The notes beneath the pieces were generated by a model, which saw nothing but the letters and a program-made list of their open reading frames with translations, was not told the origin of the DNA and made no database searches. A stretch of DNA of 64,000 bases from NCBI RefSeq assembly GCF_028368935.1, contig NZ_JAQNDK010000002.1, positions 372,001 through 436,000 of the forward strand, in the 5' to 3' direction. This document shows positions 46,671 to 55,800 of this stretch, piece after piece; within the stretch, counting starts at the first letter, position 1, and every line of letters begins with the position of its first letter. The translations under genes and the position numbers were made by a program. This stretch comes from Sorangium aterium (GTDB lineage: Bacteria; Myxococcota_A; Polyangia; Polyangiales; Polyangiaceae).

Positions 46671-47399
46671 ATGTCCGACGTGCAGAGACCGCTTCCGCCG
46701 AAGAAGGACGTCGCGCTGGCTCTCCTCGAGCGAGAGCCGAGCGTGTTCATCCACCTCGATCCGCGCCGGCCCGGTGTCTCCGTCCCCAAGTGGTTCACGG
46801 GACAGCCGCAGCTGATCCTCCAGGTCGGCATGAACATGGCGATCGCCATCCCCGACCTCAAGGTGGACGACGACGGGATCAGCTGCACCCTGTCGTTCAA
46901 CCGCGCGCCCTTCTGGTGCCGCTTGCCGTGGCACGCGATCTGGGCGCTCGTGAGCGAGGACCAGCGCGGCATGGTGTGGCCCGAGGACATCCCGGCCGAT
47001 CTCGCCGCGCAGAAGCAGCAGCGCCCGGCCGTCGCCCCGCCGCAGAAGCCCGCCAAGAGGCCGCGCCCCCGGCTCGCCGCCGTCGCGCCCCCCAGCAGCG
47101 ACGAAGAGCGGAGCGACGAGGCGGCGGACGAGGCGCGGGCGCGCGACAGGGCGCGCCCCCAGCTCGAGGCCGTGGAGGCCGGCGAGCGCCTCGGCGCGGG
47201 CGAGGCTCCGGCGCGGGACGCCGGTGCGGCCGTGAGGTCGCTCGCGCCGGTGCCGGCGCCGGCGCTCGCGCCGGTGCGGTCCACCGAGGAGCGCGAAGAC
47301 GACGAATCGGGGGGCTCTGGTGAGCCCGAGCCCAAGCCTCGCCAGGGAGCGGGCAAGCCGAAGCGGGAACTGCCCCCTTATTTGCGGGTCATCAAGTAA
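46671..47399 (+). CDS. sspB: SspB-family ClpXP adaptor
   Basis: 242 residues. The N-terminal SspB fold (residues about 10-108: KKDVALALLEREPSVFIHLD, VPKWFTGQPQLILQVGMNMA, SCTLSFNRAPFWCRLPW, VWPEDIP) binds ssrA-type degradation tags. A long disordered linker rich in Ala, Pro, Glu and Arg (about 110-230) follows, and the chain ends LPPYLRVIK, matching the C-terminal ClpX-docking (XB) motif of SspB (LRVVK in E. coli). The linker is longer than in E. coli SspB (165 residues in total), and this is a common myxobacterial elaboration. The gene is alone between the ligase gene and the liv operon. The 289 bases before it contain only GC-rich simple sequence such as repeated GGCGCC. Confidence 0.9.
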   Translation: MSDVQRPLPPKKDVALALLEREPSVFIHLDPRRPGVSVPKWFTGQPQLILQVGMNMAIAIPDLKVDDDGISCTLSFNRAPFWCRLPWHAIWALVSEDQRGMVWPEDIPADLAAQKQQRPAVAPPQKPAKRPRPRLAAVAPPSSDEERSDEAADEARARDRARPQLEAVEAGERLGAGEAPARDAGAAVRSLAPVPAPALAPVRSTEEREDDESGGSGEPEPKPRQGAGKPKRELPPYLRVIK

Positions 47400-47455
47400 C
47401 GCTACTGACGCTACTGCTTGACGGTGCGGCTCGGCCATTCCAACTCTGGCCGGCC

Positions 47456-48706
47456 ATGCCTCGACCGTTGCAGCGCGTCCTCACTGCGCTCCTGCTCCTC
47501 GGCGTCGTCGTCGCCCTCGAGTTCGGCTTCGAGACCCTGTTGCCGGACGCCGCCTGGCGGCAGCTCGCCCTGTTCGCGATGGTCAACGTCATCGCGGCGC
47601 TCTCGCTCAACGTCATCAACGGCATGGCCGGCCAGTTCTCGATCGGCCACGCCGGCTTCGTCGGGATCGGCGCGTACACCGGGGCGGTCGTCGCCGGCAA
47701 CCTGCACCAGCACCTCGGCGGCGGCGAGCCGCTCTTCGGCAACTCGTTCGTCGTGATGCCCGCGGCGCTGCTCGCGTCCGGGCTCGTCGCGGCCCTCTTC
47801 GGCCTCGTGGTCGGCCTGCCGAGCCTCCGGCTGCGCGGCGACTACCTCGCCATCGTGACCCTGGGGTTCGCCGAGATCTTCCGCCTGACGATCGCGACGG
47901 CGACGACCGGCGGCCCTGACCAGGGGGCGCTCGGCAAGCTCCTCGGGGCGCTCGGCGGCCCGATCGGCTACGCCGGGCCCGACGACACCGGCGTGCCGCA
48001 GTACGCCGGCCCGTTCTGGATCTTCGGCGCCGTCGTGATCGCGACGATCCTCGCCTGGCGGCTGAAGTTCTCCGGCTGGGGCCGCGCGCTGCGCGCGCTC
48101 CGCGAGGACGAGATCGCCTCCGCCGCGGTGGGCGTCGATCCGACGCGCTACAAGGTCACGTCGTTCGTCATCTCCGCCGCCGGCGGCGGCATCGCCGGCG
48201 CCCTGCTCTCCTCGATGCGCGACGGCAACCCCACGGTCCAGCCGGACCAGTTCACGTTCAACTACTCGTTCGACGCCATCACGATGGTGATCCTCGGCGG
48301 CTCGGGCAGCGTCTCCGGGGCGATCCTCGGCGGCGTGTTCGTGACCTTCACGGTGAAGCTCATCGAGCAGCTGCAGGGCCTCGACAGCGTCCTCGCGCTG
48401 AAGGCGGCCTACCCCGCGCTCGATCTGAACGCCCTCAGGATGGTGCTCTACGCGGGCATCCTCATCGGGCTGATGGTCCTCCGCCCCGAGGGCCTGTTCG
48501 GCGAGCGCGAGCTCTTCGGCCGGCGCTGGTCGCGCAGGAAGCGCTCCCCGGTGGGCCCGGCCGAGCCCGTCCCCGCCACGACCGGCGTGGAGGTGGCCGT
48601 CGGGCACGGGGGCGCGCTGCCCAGCCCGGGCGCGCCGCCGGACGAGCCGCCGCCCGGCATCACCGTCGGCCGCGAAGGCGCGCCGACCGGGAGGGAGCTC
48701 GAGTGA
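47456..48706 (+). CDS. livM: Branched-chain amino acid ABC transporter permease LivM
   Basis: 416 residues, inner-membrane permease of the HAAT family. Features are the [29 protein letters not shown] signature region in two adjacent pieces, [20 protein letters not shown], the coupling segment [20 protein letters not shown] and [20 protein letters not shown]. After helix ten comes an unusual C-terminal tail of about 70 residues (basic RRWSRRKRS, then Pro/Gly-rich) that normal LivM lacks. The first gene of a three-gene operon with four-base overlaps to livG. No LivH permease or LivJ-type binding protein gene is in view, so the system must be completed elsewhere. Confidence 0.95.
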   Translation: MPRPLQRVLTALLLLGVVVALEFGFETLLPDAAWRQLALFAMVNVIAALSLNVINGMAGQFSIGHAGFVGIGAYTGAVVAGNLHQHLGGGEPLFGNSFVVMPAALLASGLVAALFGLVVGLPSLRLRGDYLAIVTLGFAEIFRLTIATATTGGPDQGALGKLLGALGGPIGYAGPDDTGVPQYAGPFWIFGAVVIATILAWRLKFSGWGRALRALREDEIASAAVGVDPTRYKVTSFVISAAGGGIAGALLSSMRDGNPTVQPDQFTFNYSFDAITMVILGGSGSVSGAILGGVFVTFTVKLIEQLQGLDSVLALKAAYPALDLNALRMVLYAGILIGLMVLRPEGLFGERELFGRRWSRRKRSPVGPAEPVPATTGVEVAVGHGGALPSPGAPPDEPPPGITVGREGAPTGRELE

Positions 48707-49503
48707 ACCTCGATCTGAAGCACGTGACCAAGCGGTTCGGCGGCCTGCGGGCCGTCGGCGGCGTCTCCTTCACCGTGCCCGAGCGCTCGATCTTCGGGCT
48801 CATCGGCCCGAACGGCGCGGGCAAGACGACGGTGTTCAACCTGATCACCGGCGTCTACAAGCACGACGAGGGCGCGATCCGCTTCGGCGGGACCGACCTC
48901 GCGCCGCTCCGGCCGAGCCAGATCGCGCGCCTCGGCATCGCCCGCACGTTCCAGAACATCCGCCTCTTCGGCCAGCTCACGGTGCTCGAGAACGTGCTCG
49001 TCGCCTGCGAGAACCTGCGGAGATCCACGCTCGCCTCCGCCCTGCTGCGCTCGCCGTTCTTCTACAAGGACGAGCAGGAGATGACCGAGCGCGCCCTCTC
49101 GCTGCTCTCGGTGTTCAAGCTGGAGGAGATGGCCGACGAGATCTCGACGTCGCTCTCGTACGGCAACCAGCGCCGCCTCGAGATCGCCCGGGCGATGATG
49201 CTCAAGCCGAGGCTGCTCCTGCTCGACGAGCCGGCGGCGGGCATGAACTACGGCGAGGCCGAGGGGCTCAAGCAGCAGATCCGCTGGCTGCGCGACACCT
49301 TCGACATCACGGTCGTGCTGGTCGAGCACAACATGCAGGTCGTGATGGGCGTGTGCGAGGAGATCCACGTCCTCGATCACGGCGAGACCATCTCGCACGG
49401 CACCCCGGAGGTCGTGCGCAGGGACCCGAAGGTCCTCGCCGCGTACCTCGGCGAGGAGATCGACGACGAGGCGGCCGGCGCGGCGGCGGAGGAGCCCGCA
49501 TGA
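48703..49503 (+). CDS. livG: Branched-chain amino acid ABC transporter ATP-binding protein LivG
   Basis: 266 residues. The GTG start overlaps the livM stop (GTGA). ABC ATPase: Walker [12 protein letters not shown], the LivG-typical [19 protein letters not shown], signature [13 protein letters not shown], Walker [13 protein letters not shown] and switch His in VLVEHNM. The C-terminal element [16 protein letters not shown] and a short acidic, Ala-rich tail end the chain. It works in a heterodimer with LivF under the permease pair. Confidence 0.96.
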   Translation: MNLDLKHVTKRFGGLRAVGGVSFTVPERSIFGLIGPNGAGKTTVFNLITGVYKHDEGAIRFGGTDLAPLRPSQIARLGIARTFQNIRLFGQLTVLENVLVACENLRRSTLASALLRSPFFYKDEQEMTERALSLLSVFKLEEMADEISTSLSYGNQRRLEIARAMMLKPRLLLLDEPAAGMNYGEAEGLKQQIRWLRDTFDITVVLVEHNMQVVMGVCEEIHVLDHGETISHGTPEVVRRDPKVLAAYLGEEIDDEAAGAAAEEPA

Positions 49504-50258
49504 AGACATCGCATCCGACGCGGCAGCCCCCCTCGGTGGCCCCCGGCGACCCCCTGCTCGTCGTCGAGGATCTCGCGGTCAGCTACGGCGGCATCAAGGC
49601 GCTCAAGGGCGTCAGCCTCGAGGTGCGGCGCGGCGAGATCGTGGCGATGATCGGCGCGAACGGCGCCGGCAAGACGACCACGCTGAAGACGATCGTCCGC
49701 CTCCTCCCGATCGCCTCCGGCCGCGTCCGCTACGACGGCAAGGACCTCGCGTCCGTCTCGACGGAGGAGCTCGTCGCGGCCGGCGTCTCGCTCGTCCCGG
49801 AGGGGCGTGCGATTTTCTCGAACCTCAGCGTCCGCGAGAACCTCGAGCTCGGCGCGTGGTGCCACAAGCACGGCCCCACCATGGCGGAGACCGTCGACGA
49901 CGTGGTGAAGCTCTTCCCCCGGCTGGGCGAGCGCATGCACCAGCACGGCGGCACGCTCTCCGGCGGCGAGCAGCAGATGCTCGCGATCGGCCGCGCCATG
50001 ATGGCGCGCCCCGCCATGCTGCTCCTCGACGAGCCGTCGCTCGGCATCGCGCCGCGGCTCGTCGCAGACATCTTCGAGTCGATCGCCAAGATCGCGGCGT
50101 CGGGAACTACCGTACTCCTCGTCGAGCAGAATACCCGACTGGCGCTCAAGTACTCGATGCGCGCCTACGTGCTCCGTACTGGGCAGATCGCCATGAGCGG
50201 CGAGTCGAAGGACCTCGCGGCGAACGAAGAGATCCGCGCGGCCTACCTCGGCGGCTGA
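49500..50258 (+). CDS. livF: Branched-chain amino acid ABC transporter ATP-binding protein LivF
   Basis: 252 residues. The ATG overlaps the livG stop (ATGA). Walker A GANGAGKTTTLKT, the LivF feature LVPEGRAIFSNLSVRENLEL, signature LSGGEQQMLAIGRAMM, Walker B MLLLDEPSLGIAP and switch VLLVEQNTR are all intact. The N-terminal extension (about 15 residues) is slightly longer than usual. Last gene of the livMGF operon. Confidence 0.96.
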   Translation: MKTSHPTRQPPSVAPGDPLLVVEDLAVSYGGIKALKGVSLEVRRGEIVAMIGANGAGKTTTLKTIVRLLPIASGRVRYDGKDLASVSTEELVAAGVSLVPEGRAIFSNLSVRENLELGAWCHKHGPTMAETVDDVVKLFPRLGERMHQHGGTLSGGEQQMLAIGRAMMARPAMLLLDEPSLGIAPRLVADIFESIAKIAASGTTVLLVEQNTRLALKYSMRAYVLRTGQIAMSGESKDLAANEEIRAAYLGG

Positions 50259-50330
50259 TCCCGCCGCTCCCGCGTCGACGCGTGTCGGCGCGCCGCGAAT
50301 CCCCCGGACGGGTCGCAGATCATCGCGGAT

Positions 50331-50364
50331 CGCAGCGGATCGCAGCGGATCGCAGCGGATCGCA
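50331..50364. repeat. 10-bp tandem repeat (CGCAGCGGAT)
   Basis: CGCAGCGGAT at 50331, 50341 and 50351 with a partial fourth unit, preceded by a degenerate CATCGCGGAT. Short direct repeat about 70 bases after livF. Purpose unknown. Confidence 0.85.
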
Positions 50365-50470
50365 AAAGAGACAGGCGGAAAGCGCTGGTGTTTCAAGCGC
50401 GTATCAACGCATCGCGTGATGCGCTGAGGCGCGATTGATATCGCTCTTTGCCGAATATGGAGTATGGTCA

Positions 50471-50529
50471 CTGTGAGCCAGGCCATGAAGACCTGGTTTT
50501 CACAGCGGCGGTCAGCGCCGGCCGCTGAC
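50471..50529 (+). promoter_or_regulatory. Two adjacent stem-loops in the leader of the pseudo-receiver gene
   Basis: Stem 1: CTGTGA-G-CCAGG (50471-50482) pairs with CCTGG-TTT-TCACAG (50492-50505). Stem 2: GTCAGCG (50511-50517) pairs with CGCTGAC (50523-50529). The ATG of the small gene is at 50541. The arrangement could be an RNA leader, a protein-binding site or the livF terminator. It does not match a riboswitch that I know. Confidence 0.4.
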
Positions 50530-50540
50530 GGGGGATACCC

Positions 50541-50915
50541 ATGGAGATTGAGAGCACGACCCGCGTTCTGGTGATCGATGACGACGCCAGCAACTCCCAG
50601 CCGCTCGTCCACTTCCTCTCATCCCGGGACTACACGGTGGAGACGTGCTGCGGGCTCGGCCATGCGCGTGACGTGCTTGCCCGCTGGCGTCCTCATGTGA
50701 TGGTGCTCGTGCCGCGGGAGGAGGCGGAGCTCCACAGCGAGATGGAGCAGCTCCGCCGCATGTCGCCGCGCGTGCCCGTCGTGGTGCTCACGCCCGCGGC
50801 CGGCCCCGAGCTGATCCTGGACATGGAGGCGTTTGCGCCCACGGTGCCCGCGTGCCCGTCGCGCGGCCTCGCGTACATCGAGTCTGCGGTGGCCGACGCC
50901 TCGGCCATGGGCTGA
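50541..50915 (+). CDS. Degenerate response-regulator receiver (pseudo-receiver) protein
   Basis: 124 residues, a single CheY-like domain. Strand 1 and the acidic triad are present (RVLVIDDDASNSQPLVHFLS). Strand 3 reads PHVMVLVPREE, so the phosphoacceptor Asp is replaced by a hydrophobic residue. RVPVVVLTPA keeps the Thr position, but the conserved Lys before the last helix is missing (ACPSRGLAYIE). It therefore cannot be phosphorylated in the usual way and may be a phosphorylation-independent interaction module. GGGGGAT lies upstream of the ATG, within a leader with two hairpins. Confidence 0.8.
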   Translation: MEIESTTRVLVIDDDASNSQPLVHFLSSRDYTVETCCGLGHARDVLARWRPHVMVLVPREEAELHSEMEQLRRMSPRVPVVVLTPAAGPELILDMEAFAPTVPACPSRGLAYIESAVADASAMG

Positions 50916-50997
50916 GCGCGGCCAGTCGCGGGCCGGGGCCCGCGCTCGCCGCGGGCCTGGTCCCACCCGCGGCAGGCGCCCATCGCAGCGGCTCGCC

Positions 50998-52038
50998 TCA
51001 GGCGGACGGCTCGATCCCGTCCGGCAGCCCGTCGAAGAACTCCTCCACCACGGACGCGAGCCAGGCCCGCACCGGCCCGGTCGCACACACGCTCCTCACG
51101 ACGGGCCAGAGCGCATCCGCGAGCGCGCCGACGTCGAGCTCGGGCGCGATCCCGAGGCGCCCCAGCGCCTCGCCGAGCGGCTCGCCCGCGTGCGCCGCCA
51201 CGAACGCCGCGATCGCCTCGCTGGTCCGCGCCCGGACGGGCCGATCCCGGAGCAGCTGCGCGGCGATGTCGGCGCCGAGCTCCTCGGCGATCGCCGAGCT
51301 CTTCGCGTCGAGCTGACCGACGAGCGCGCAGATCTCCTGCTCCAGCACCCACGTGGCGACCTGCTTGCGCAGGCCGACGAACTCGGGCGTGTCGCCCTTG
51401 GCGACGAGGAGGTCGTGCACCTGGCGCATCGCCGTGCGCGAGAAGCCCTGCAGAAACCGGCGGATCTCCGGCTCGAGCCGCCGCTCGAACTCGCCCCGCA
51501 TCGCGCCCATCGTCTTGCCGACCCCGCCGAGGCCGAAGGGGGCGACCCGCTTGAGGAGCGCCGGCAGGCCCCACTCGGCGAAGAACGGGTTCACCTTCTC
51601 GGAGAATTCCATCAGCGTGTCGTAGAGGACGTCGCGCATCACCGCGTCGAGCGCCGCGCTCTCCAGCACCTCGCGCACGAGCCGCTCCGGCACGATCTTC
51701 GGCTGCTCGAGGATGCGATCGAGCTTGTCGCGGGCGCCCTCCGGCAGGAGCTCCTTCCCGCGCCGCCGCTCGGCGCGCGCCGCCTCGACGAGCGCCGCGA
51801 GCGCCGCGGCGGCCGCGGGCCGGACCGCCCGCCGGAGCGGCTCCTCCGCCGCAAGGGCCTCGAGCGCGCGCCCGATCGCCCCCGCGTCCACGAGCTCGCC
51901 CAGCGGCGTCGCGAGCAGCGCGGCGAAGCCGGCGGGCAGCCGCTCCCGGAAGTCGCGCGCGGCGGCCTCGGAGACGAGCCGCGCCTCGAGGAACGCGATC
52001 TGACGAGCCTTCAGTTCATTAAGTAGCGCCCGATCCAT
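50998..52038 (-). CDS. Conserved hypothetical helical protein
   Basis: 346 residues, no signal peptide, predicted almost all alpha-helical. I do not recognise the family. Features are an N-terminal segment LLNELKARQIAFLEARLVSE, a basic/Ala-rich stretch at about 75-105, a glycine-bearing central segment (PFGLGGVGKTMGAMRGEFER, which is not a P-loop because the Lys-Thr context lacks the GxxxxGK[ST] spacing of a true one) and a C-terminal helical part ending in FFDGLPDGIEPSA. It is convergent with the pseudo-receiver gene. The ATG at 52038 is chosen because upstream in-frame sequence is arginine/proline junk. Confidence 0.75.
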   Translation of the reverse strand: MDRALLNELKARQIAFLEARLVSEAAARDFRERLPAGFAALLATPLGELVDAGAIGRALEALAAEEPLRRAVRPAAAAALAALVEAARAERRRGKELLPEGARDKLDRILEQPKIVPERLVREVLESAALDAVMRDVLYDTLMEFSEKVNPFFAEWGLPALLKRVAPFGLGGVGKTMGAMRGEFERRLEPEIRRFLQGFSRTAMRQVHDLLVAKGDTPEFVGLRKQVATWVLEQEICALVGQLDAKSSAIAEELGADIAAQLLRDRPVRARTSEAIAAFVAAHAGEPLGEALGRLGIAPELDVGALADALWPVVRSVCATGPVRAWLASVVEEFFDGLPDGIEPSA

Positions 52039-52555
52039 CGGGGAACCGATAGCCCCGAGCCCCCGCTGGTGCCAGGCGCAGATGACCCCGGGCCTCCGCC
52101 GACGCGGCACGCGGCGCGCGGCGCGCGGCCCCTGCCCGAGCCTTGAAATCGCGCAGTACTGTGAATCTGCCCAGCGGGTGAGCACCCTACTCATCGAACG
52201 TGGATTCGGAGGAGCCTTACCAAAAACACCTTACTTGGAGCTCCAGTGTCCGGGGACGCCCTGAGTCGCCGCGCCGCTCGCGCACGTGCGTTCGCGAGGC
52301 AGACCTGCGGGCAGCGCCGCGCGCCCGGGCGAAGCGGGATTGTCGGCGATTGTCATTTTCCGCGGGGAGCGACTCGGGCCGAAGTCAACTTTGCGCACCT
52401 CGCGACAGTGAGTTGCAACGAATTACAAGTGCCTGACAACTTCGGATCCGGCGGATGGTACGCGTTCGTTGTCTGCCGGCGCCTGCAGGGGTGGAGATCG
52501 GCGCTCTCGCCCGTTCCCACGGCTGCACGCAACCCGCCGGCGGTAGGTGCTCGCG
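52039..52555. other. Divergent intergenic region before the glycosyltransferase gene
   Basis: 517 bases. No gene is supported. It contains a comparatively AT-rich portion around 52385-52450 (GAGTTGCAACGAATTACAAG), a plausible promoter zone for the glycosyltransferase, and another around 52210-52240 that may serve the divergent hypothetical gene. Confidence 0.4.
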
Positions 52556-54121
52556 ATGCTCTCCCTGCTGCTCTGTGTCCTGTACTTCGGCGTGCTGCTC
52601 GGTCTCAGCGCCTACGGCCTGCACCGGCTGCACCTCGTGGTCCTCTGTCGCCTGAACCGCGCGAAGATCACCCGCGCGCAGGAGGTCGCGGCCCTGACCG
52701 ATCGCGACCTCCCGCCGGTGACGATCCAGCTCCCGCTCTTCAACGAGTCGACGGTCGCGGCGCGGCTGCTCGATGCCGTCGCGAAGATGGACTACCCGCG
52801 CGACAAGCTGGAGATCCAGGTGCTCGACGACTCGACGGACGAGACGCAGGGCCTCGTCCGCGCGCACGTCGAGCGGCTGCGCGCGCAGGGCCTCGACGCG
52901 GTGTACCTGCACCGCGTGGATCGCGTCGGCTACAAGGCGGGGGCGCTCGACGCGGGGCTCAAGGTCGCGAAGGGCGAGCTGGTCGCGATCTTCGACGCCG
53001 ACTTCATCCCGCAGCCGGACTTCGTCCGGTCCATCGTCGGCCACTTCGAGGACCCGACGGTCGGCATGGTGCAGACGCGGTGGGGCCACCTGAACCGCGA
53101 CGTCTCGATCCTCACGCAGGTGCAGGCGCTCATGCTCGACGGCCACCACCTCGTCGAGAACCGCGCGCGCTTCGGCGCCGGCCTCCTGTTCAACTTCTCC
53201 GGCACCGGCGGGATGTGGCGCAAGGACGCCATCCGCGAGGCCGGCGGCTGGCAGCACGACACGCTGACCGAGGACCTCGACCTGTCGTACAGGGCGCAGC
53301 TCGCGGGCTACCGCTTCATCTACCGCGAGGACGTCGTCTCGCCGGCGGAGCTCCCCGAGGACATCTCGGCGCTGCGCGCGCAGCAGTACCGCTGGGCCAA
53401 GGGCACGGTGCAGACGTCGCGCAAGCTGATGGCGACCGTGCTGAGCGCGAAGCTCTCGGTCGGGCAGCGGATCGAGGCGTTCTTCCACCTCACGCCGCAC
53501 TTCGCCTACCCGCTGCTGGTGCTGCTGAGCGTCCTCCTGCTGCCGGCGCTCGTCCTGTTCCCCGCGGCCGACACGCTGACGATGGTCGCCATCGATCTGC
53601 CGCTCTGCACGGCGACGACGGGGTCGCTCGCGGCGTTCTACATGCTGGCCGAGACGGCGCAGGGCCGCTCGCGCTGGGGCGCGGTCAGGCGCCTGCCGAT
53701 GCTCATCGCGCTCGGGACGGGGCTCGCGCCGTACCTGTCGAAGGCCGTGATCGAGGGGCTCCGCAGCATGTCCGGCGAGTTCGTCCGGACGCCGAAGCAG
53801 GGCGACAACAAGGGCCGGTACAAGGTCCGCACGGACCTGCCGATCACCGAGGCGATGCTCTCGGTGCTGTCGTGCGGCGCGGTGGTCGCGTCCGTGGAGA
53901 CGGGGCACTACTTCGCCACGCCGTTCGCGGTGCTCTTCGCCGTCGGCTACCTCTACGTGGCGGTCCTGGTCGTCCAGGAGCAGATCGTGCGCCGCCGCGA
54001 TGCGACCTCGAGCGCGCCGGTCGTCGGCTGGAGCGACGCGCGGCCGAGCGAGGCGGCCGTCGTGGGCGCCTGGTCCCGGCAGTCGACGAAGGAACGCCAC
54101 CTCGGCGATCTTGCCGTCTGA
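52556..54121 (+). CDS. Family 2 glycosyltransferase, processive type (cellulose/mannan synthase-like)
   Basis: 521 residues, membrane protein. N-terminal helix (LLLCVLYFGVLLGLSAYGL), then a cytosolic GT2 domain: PLFNESTVAARLLDAV, DDSTDET (about 90), FDADFIPQ (DxD, about 147), TEDLDLSYRA (about 238) and QQYRWAKG (Q/RxxRW, about 275), the full set for processive beta-glycosyl transferases. Several C-terminal helices follow. It most resembles the CESA-like group that makes beta-glucans or glucomannans. It probably adds sugars from a nucleotide-sugar donor into an exported polysaccharide. A GTG nine bases earlier is an alternative start. No BcsB/BcsC partner is adjacent. Confidence 0.92.
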   Translation: MLSLLLCVLYFGVLLGLSAYGLHRLHLVVLCRLNRAKITRAQEVAALTDRDLPPVTIQLPLFNESTVAARLLDAVAKMDYPRDKLEIQVLDDSTDETQGLVRAHVERLRAQGLDAVYLHRVDRVGYKAGALDAGLKVAKGELVAIFDADFIPQPDFVRSIVGHFEDPTVGMVQTRWGHLNRDVSILTQVQALMLDGHHLVENRARFGAGLLFNFSGTGGMWRKDAIREAGGWQHDTLTEDLDLSYRAQLAGYRFIYREDVVSPAELPEDISALRAQQYRWAKGTVQTSRKLMATVLSAKLSVGQRIEAFFHLTPHFAYPLLVLLSVLLLPALVLFPAADTLTMVAIDLPLCTATTGSLAAFYMLAETAQGRSRWGAVRRLPMLIALGTGLAPYLSKAVIEGLRSMSGEFVRTPKQGDNKGRYKVRTDLPITEAMLSVLSCGAVVASVETGHYFATPFAVLFAVGYLYVAVLVVQEQIVRRRDATSSAPVVGWSDARPSEAAVVGAWSRQSTKERHLGDLAV

Positions 54122-54301
54122 GCGGATCGTCGCCGCCGAGCCCAGCCAGCGCCCGCGGTCGCGCCGGTGGGCCTGCCGGATCCCTGGCCGCCGGCTCGAG
54201 GGTGCGAGGTGTGGGGCGCTGCTCGTGTCGTCGCGGGTCCGCTCCGAGCGCCGCGCTGCCCGGGGGGCTCCACGAAGCGTGCCTGGTGTACATCGGGCGA
54301 A

Positions 54302-54338
54302 GCCTGCGTAACCCCCTAGACCTCACCGACGCAGGCTG
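54302..54338. terminator. Stem-loop between glycosyltransferase and ihfA
   Basis: AGCCTGCGT (54302-54310) pairs perfectly with ACGCAGGCT (54330-54338) across a 19-base loop. It is in the 319-base gap 54122-54440, which otherwise holds no gene. No T-run follows. Terminator or leader structure for ihfA, undecided. Confidence 0.35.
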
Positions 54339-54440
54339 GCATTCTGCCCTCCAGGCCGGTCGGGGGACCGCACGCGGCTTCCTGAACGGTCTTCAGGGGT
54401 TGCGGCGCGTCCCCCCTTCTGCAAGGGCGATGGGGGTGTC

Positions 54441-54746
54441 ATGACGAAAGCCGAAATCGTTCAGGCGGTCTACTCCCGCCTTGGGGGGTTCTCGAAGAAG
54501 GAATCTGCCGATCTGGTGGACCTCGTGTTCGAGACCATGAAGGAAACCCTGGGGCGCGGGGAGAAGATCAAGATCTCTGGATTCGGCAACTTCGTGCTGC
54601 GCGACAAGCGCCAGCGGCAGGGCCGCAACCCGCAGACCGGCGACCCCATCCTCATCACGGAGCGCCGGGTCCTGAACTTCAAGGCGAGCCAGATCTTGAA
54701 GCAGGTCCTCAACCCGCGTGAGACGGCCTCGGCGGCCGAGGAGTAG
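54441..54746 (+). CDS. ihfA: Integration host factor alpha subunit
   Basis: 101 residues, HU/IHF family. The dimerisation helices MTKAEIVQAVYSRLGGFSKK and SADLVDLVFETMKETL are followed by the core KIKISGFGNFVLRDKRQRQG, the DNA-intercalating beta-arm RNPQTGDPI with its Pro, and LNFKASQILKQVLN. The sequence fits IHF-alpha rather than HU (ISGFGNF, RNPQTG). It bends DNA in recombination, replication and promoter control. A MerR-type gene follows after five bases, a gene pair also common behind pheT in other Proteobacteria. Confidence 0.94.
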   Translation: MTKAEIVQAVYSRLGGFSKKESADLVDLVFETMKETLGRGEKIKISGFGNFVLRDKRQRQGRNPQTGDPILITERRVLNFKASQILKQVLNPRETASAAEE

Positions 54747-54751
54747 ACCGC

Positions 54752-55123
54752 TTGGCGGTGCGCGCGCAGCTTCCGGCGAAGCTGTACTACCGGATCGGCG
54801 AGGTGGCCGGCATCGTGGGGGTCGAGCCGCACGTGCTCCGGTACTGGGAGACGGAGTTCCGCTCCATCCGCCCGCAGAAGTCGGCGAAGGGGCAGCGGGT
54901 CTACAGCCGGCGCGACGTCGAGACGCTCCTCAAGGTCAAGGAGCTGCTCTACTCGCACCGCTTCACGATCGCGGGCGCGCGGCGCAAGCTGCGCGAGGGC
55001 GGCATCGAGCCGCCGGCGCCGGACGCGGGCGCGAGCCACGAGGAGGTGCAGCGGATGCGCACGGCCCTCGTCGAGATCCGGACCGAGGTGCTCGCGCTGA
55101 TGGATGAGCTCGAGCGCGTCTGA
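54752..55123 (+). CDS. MerR-family transcriptional regulator
   Basis: 123 residues from a TTG (GAGGAG spaced well before it); a GTG two codons later is an alternative. The N-terminal winged helix LYYRIGEVAGIVGVEPHVLR, YWETEF and RRDVETLLKVKELLYSHRFT are characteristic of the small MerR proteins encoded next to ihfA. The C-terminal part is a short coiled coil (EVQRMRTALVEIRTEVLAL) and there are no Cys ligands, so it does not sense metal in the classical manner. Target unknown. Confidence 0.92.
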   Translation: MAVRAQLPAKLYYRIGEVAGIVGVEPHVLRYWETEFRSIRPQKSAKGQRVYSRRDVETLLKVKELLYSHRFTIAGARRKLREGGIEPPAPDAGASHEEVQRMRTALVEIRTEVLALMDELERV

Positions 55124-55766
55124 GCTTCACGGCGTGGCGCCGGGCCTCGGGTTGCGCCTTGCGTTGCCGGCCGGGGCGAGCGAGGCGCCGAAGGAGGCGC
55201 TGCCCGCGATCGACGTCTCCGCGATCCCGGGGGCGAAGGTGACGCTCCTGCGGGGCGTCGAGGCGGATGGGCTCTCGCTGCGCGCCGTGTGCGTGACGGC
55301 CCCGTCGCGGCAATGGGTGACCGGCCTGGAGGAGCTCGTGCTCGATCGGGCCTCGGGGCTCGTGCGGGGGGGCCTCGGGGTGGCGATCGAGCGGTGGGAA
55401 GCAGGGCCGATCCACGCGCAGTCGCAGCGGTTCGAGCAGGCGTTCGAGGGGGCCGGGAGGGCTGGTGCGCGCGCGGTGGTGATCCGGGGGCAGCACGTGC
55501 TCGGCTTCGCCGGGAGCGAGCACGACGCGGCGCTCTGCAGCCTGGCCTGCCTCGAGCCTGCGCAGGGGGCGGGCGCCCGGTGCGGCGCGCTGCTCGGGGC
55601 GACCGCGTTCGAGGGCACGTTCGTGGCGCCGCCTGAGCCGGGGCTGGTCGTGCGGATGATCTTCCTCGCCGCGGAGCAGCCCGTCGCCACGACCGCGGCG
55701 CTCGGAGTGCTCGCGGCGGCGGGGGTGACCGTCCTGCTGGCGCGGCGGCCGCGACCGCGGCCCTAG
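55104..55766 (+). CDS. Hypothetical protein with C-terminal membrane helix
   Basis: 220 residues. The start overlaps the MerR gene by 20 bases, so it is probably co-transcribed. No family is recognised. The body has two halves of similar beta-rich character (VTLLRGVEADGLSLRAVCVT; LCSLACLEPAQGAGARCGAL) and a hydrophobic C-terminal stretch (VATTAALGVLAAAGVTVLLA) followed by basic residues, indicating a tail-anchored inner-membrane protein. Codon use agrees with a real gene. Confidence 0.7.
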   Translation: MSSSASELHGVAPGLGLRLALPAGASEAPKEALPAIDVSAIPGAKVTLLRGVEADGLSLRAVCVTAPSRQWVTGLEELVLDRASGLVRGGLGVAIERWEAGPIHAQSQRFEQAFEGAGRAGARAVVIRGQHVLGFAGSEHDAALCSLACLEPAQGAGARCGALLGATAFEGTFVAPPEPGLVVRMIFLAAEQPVATTAALGVLAAAGVTVLLARRPRPRP

Positions 55767-55800
55767 GACGGGGAAGAGGGGCTCGTGGAGAACTGCCCGG

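Noticed and set aside
51481-51530. P-loop in the hypothetical protein at 50998-52038 (GLGGVGKTMG)
   Set aside because: The segment resembles but does not satisfy a confident Walker A context, and no Walker B or other NTPase motif follows.
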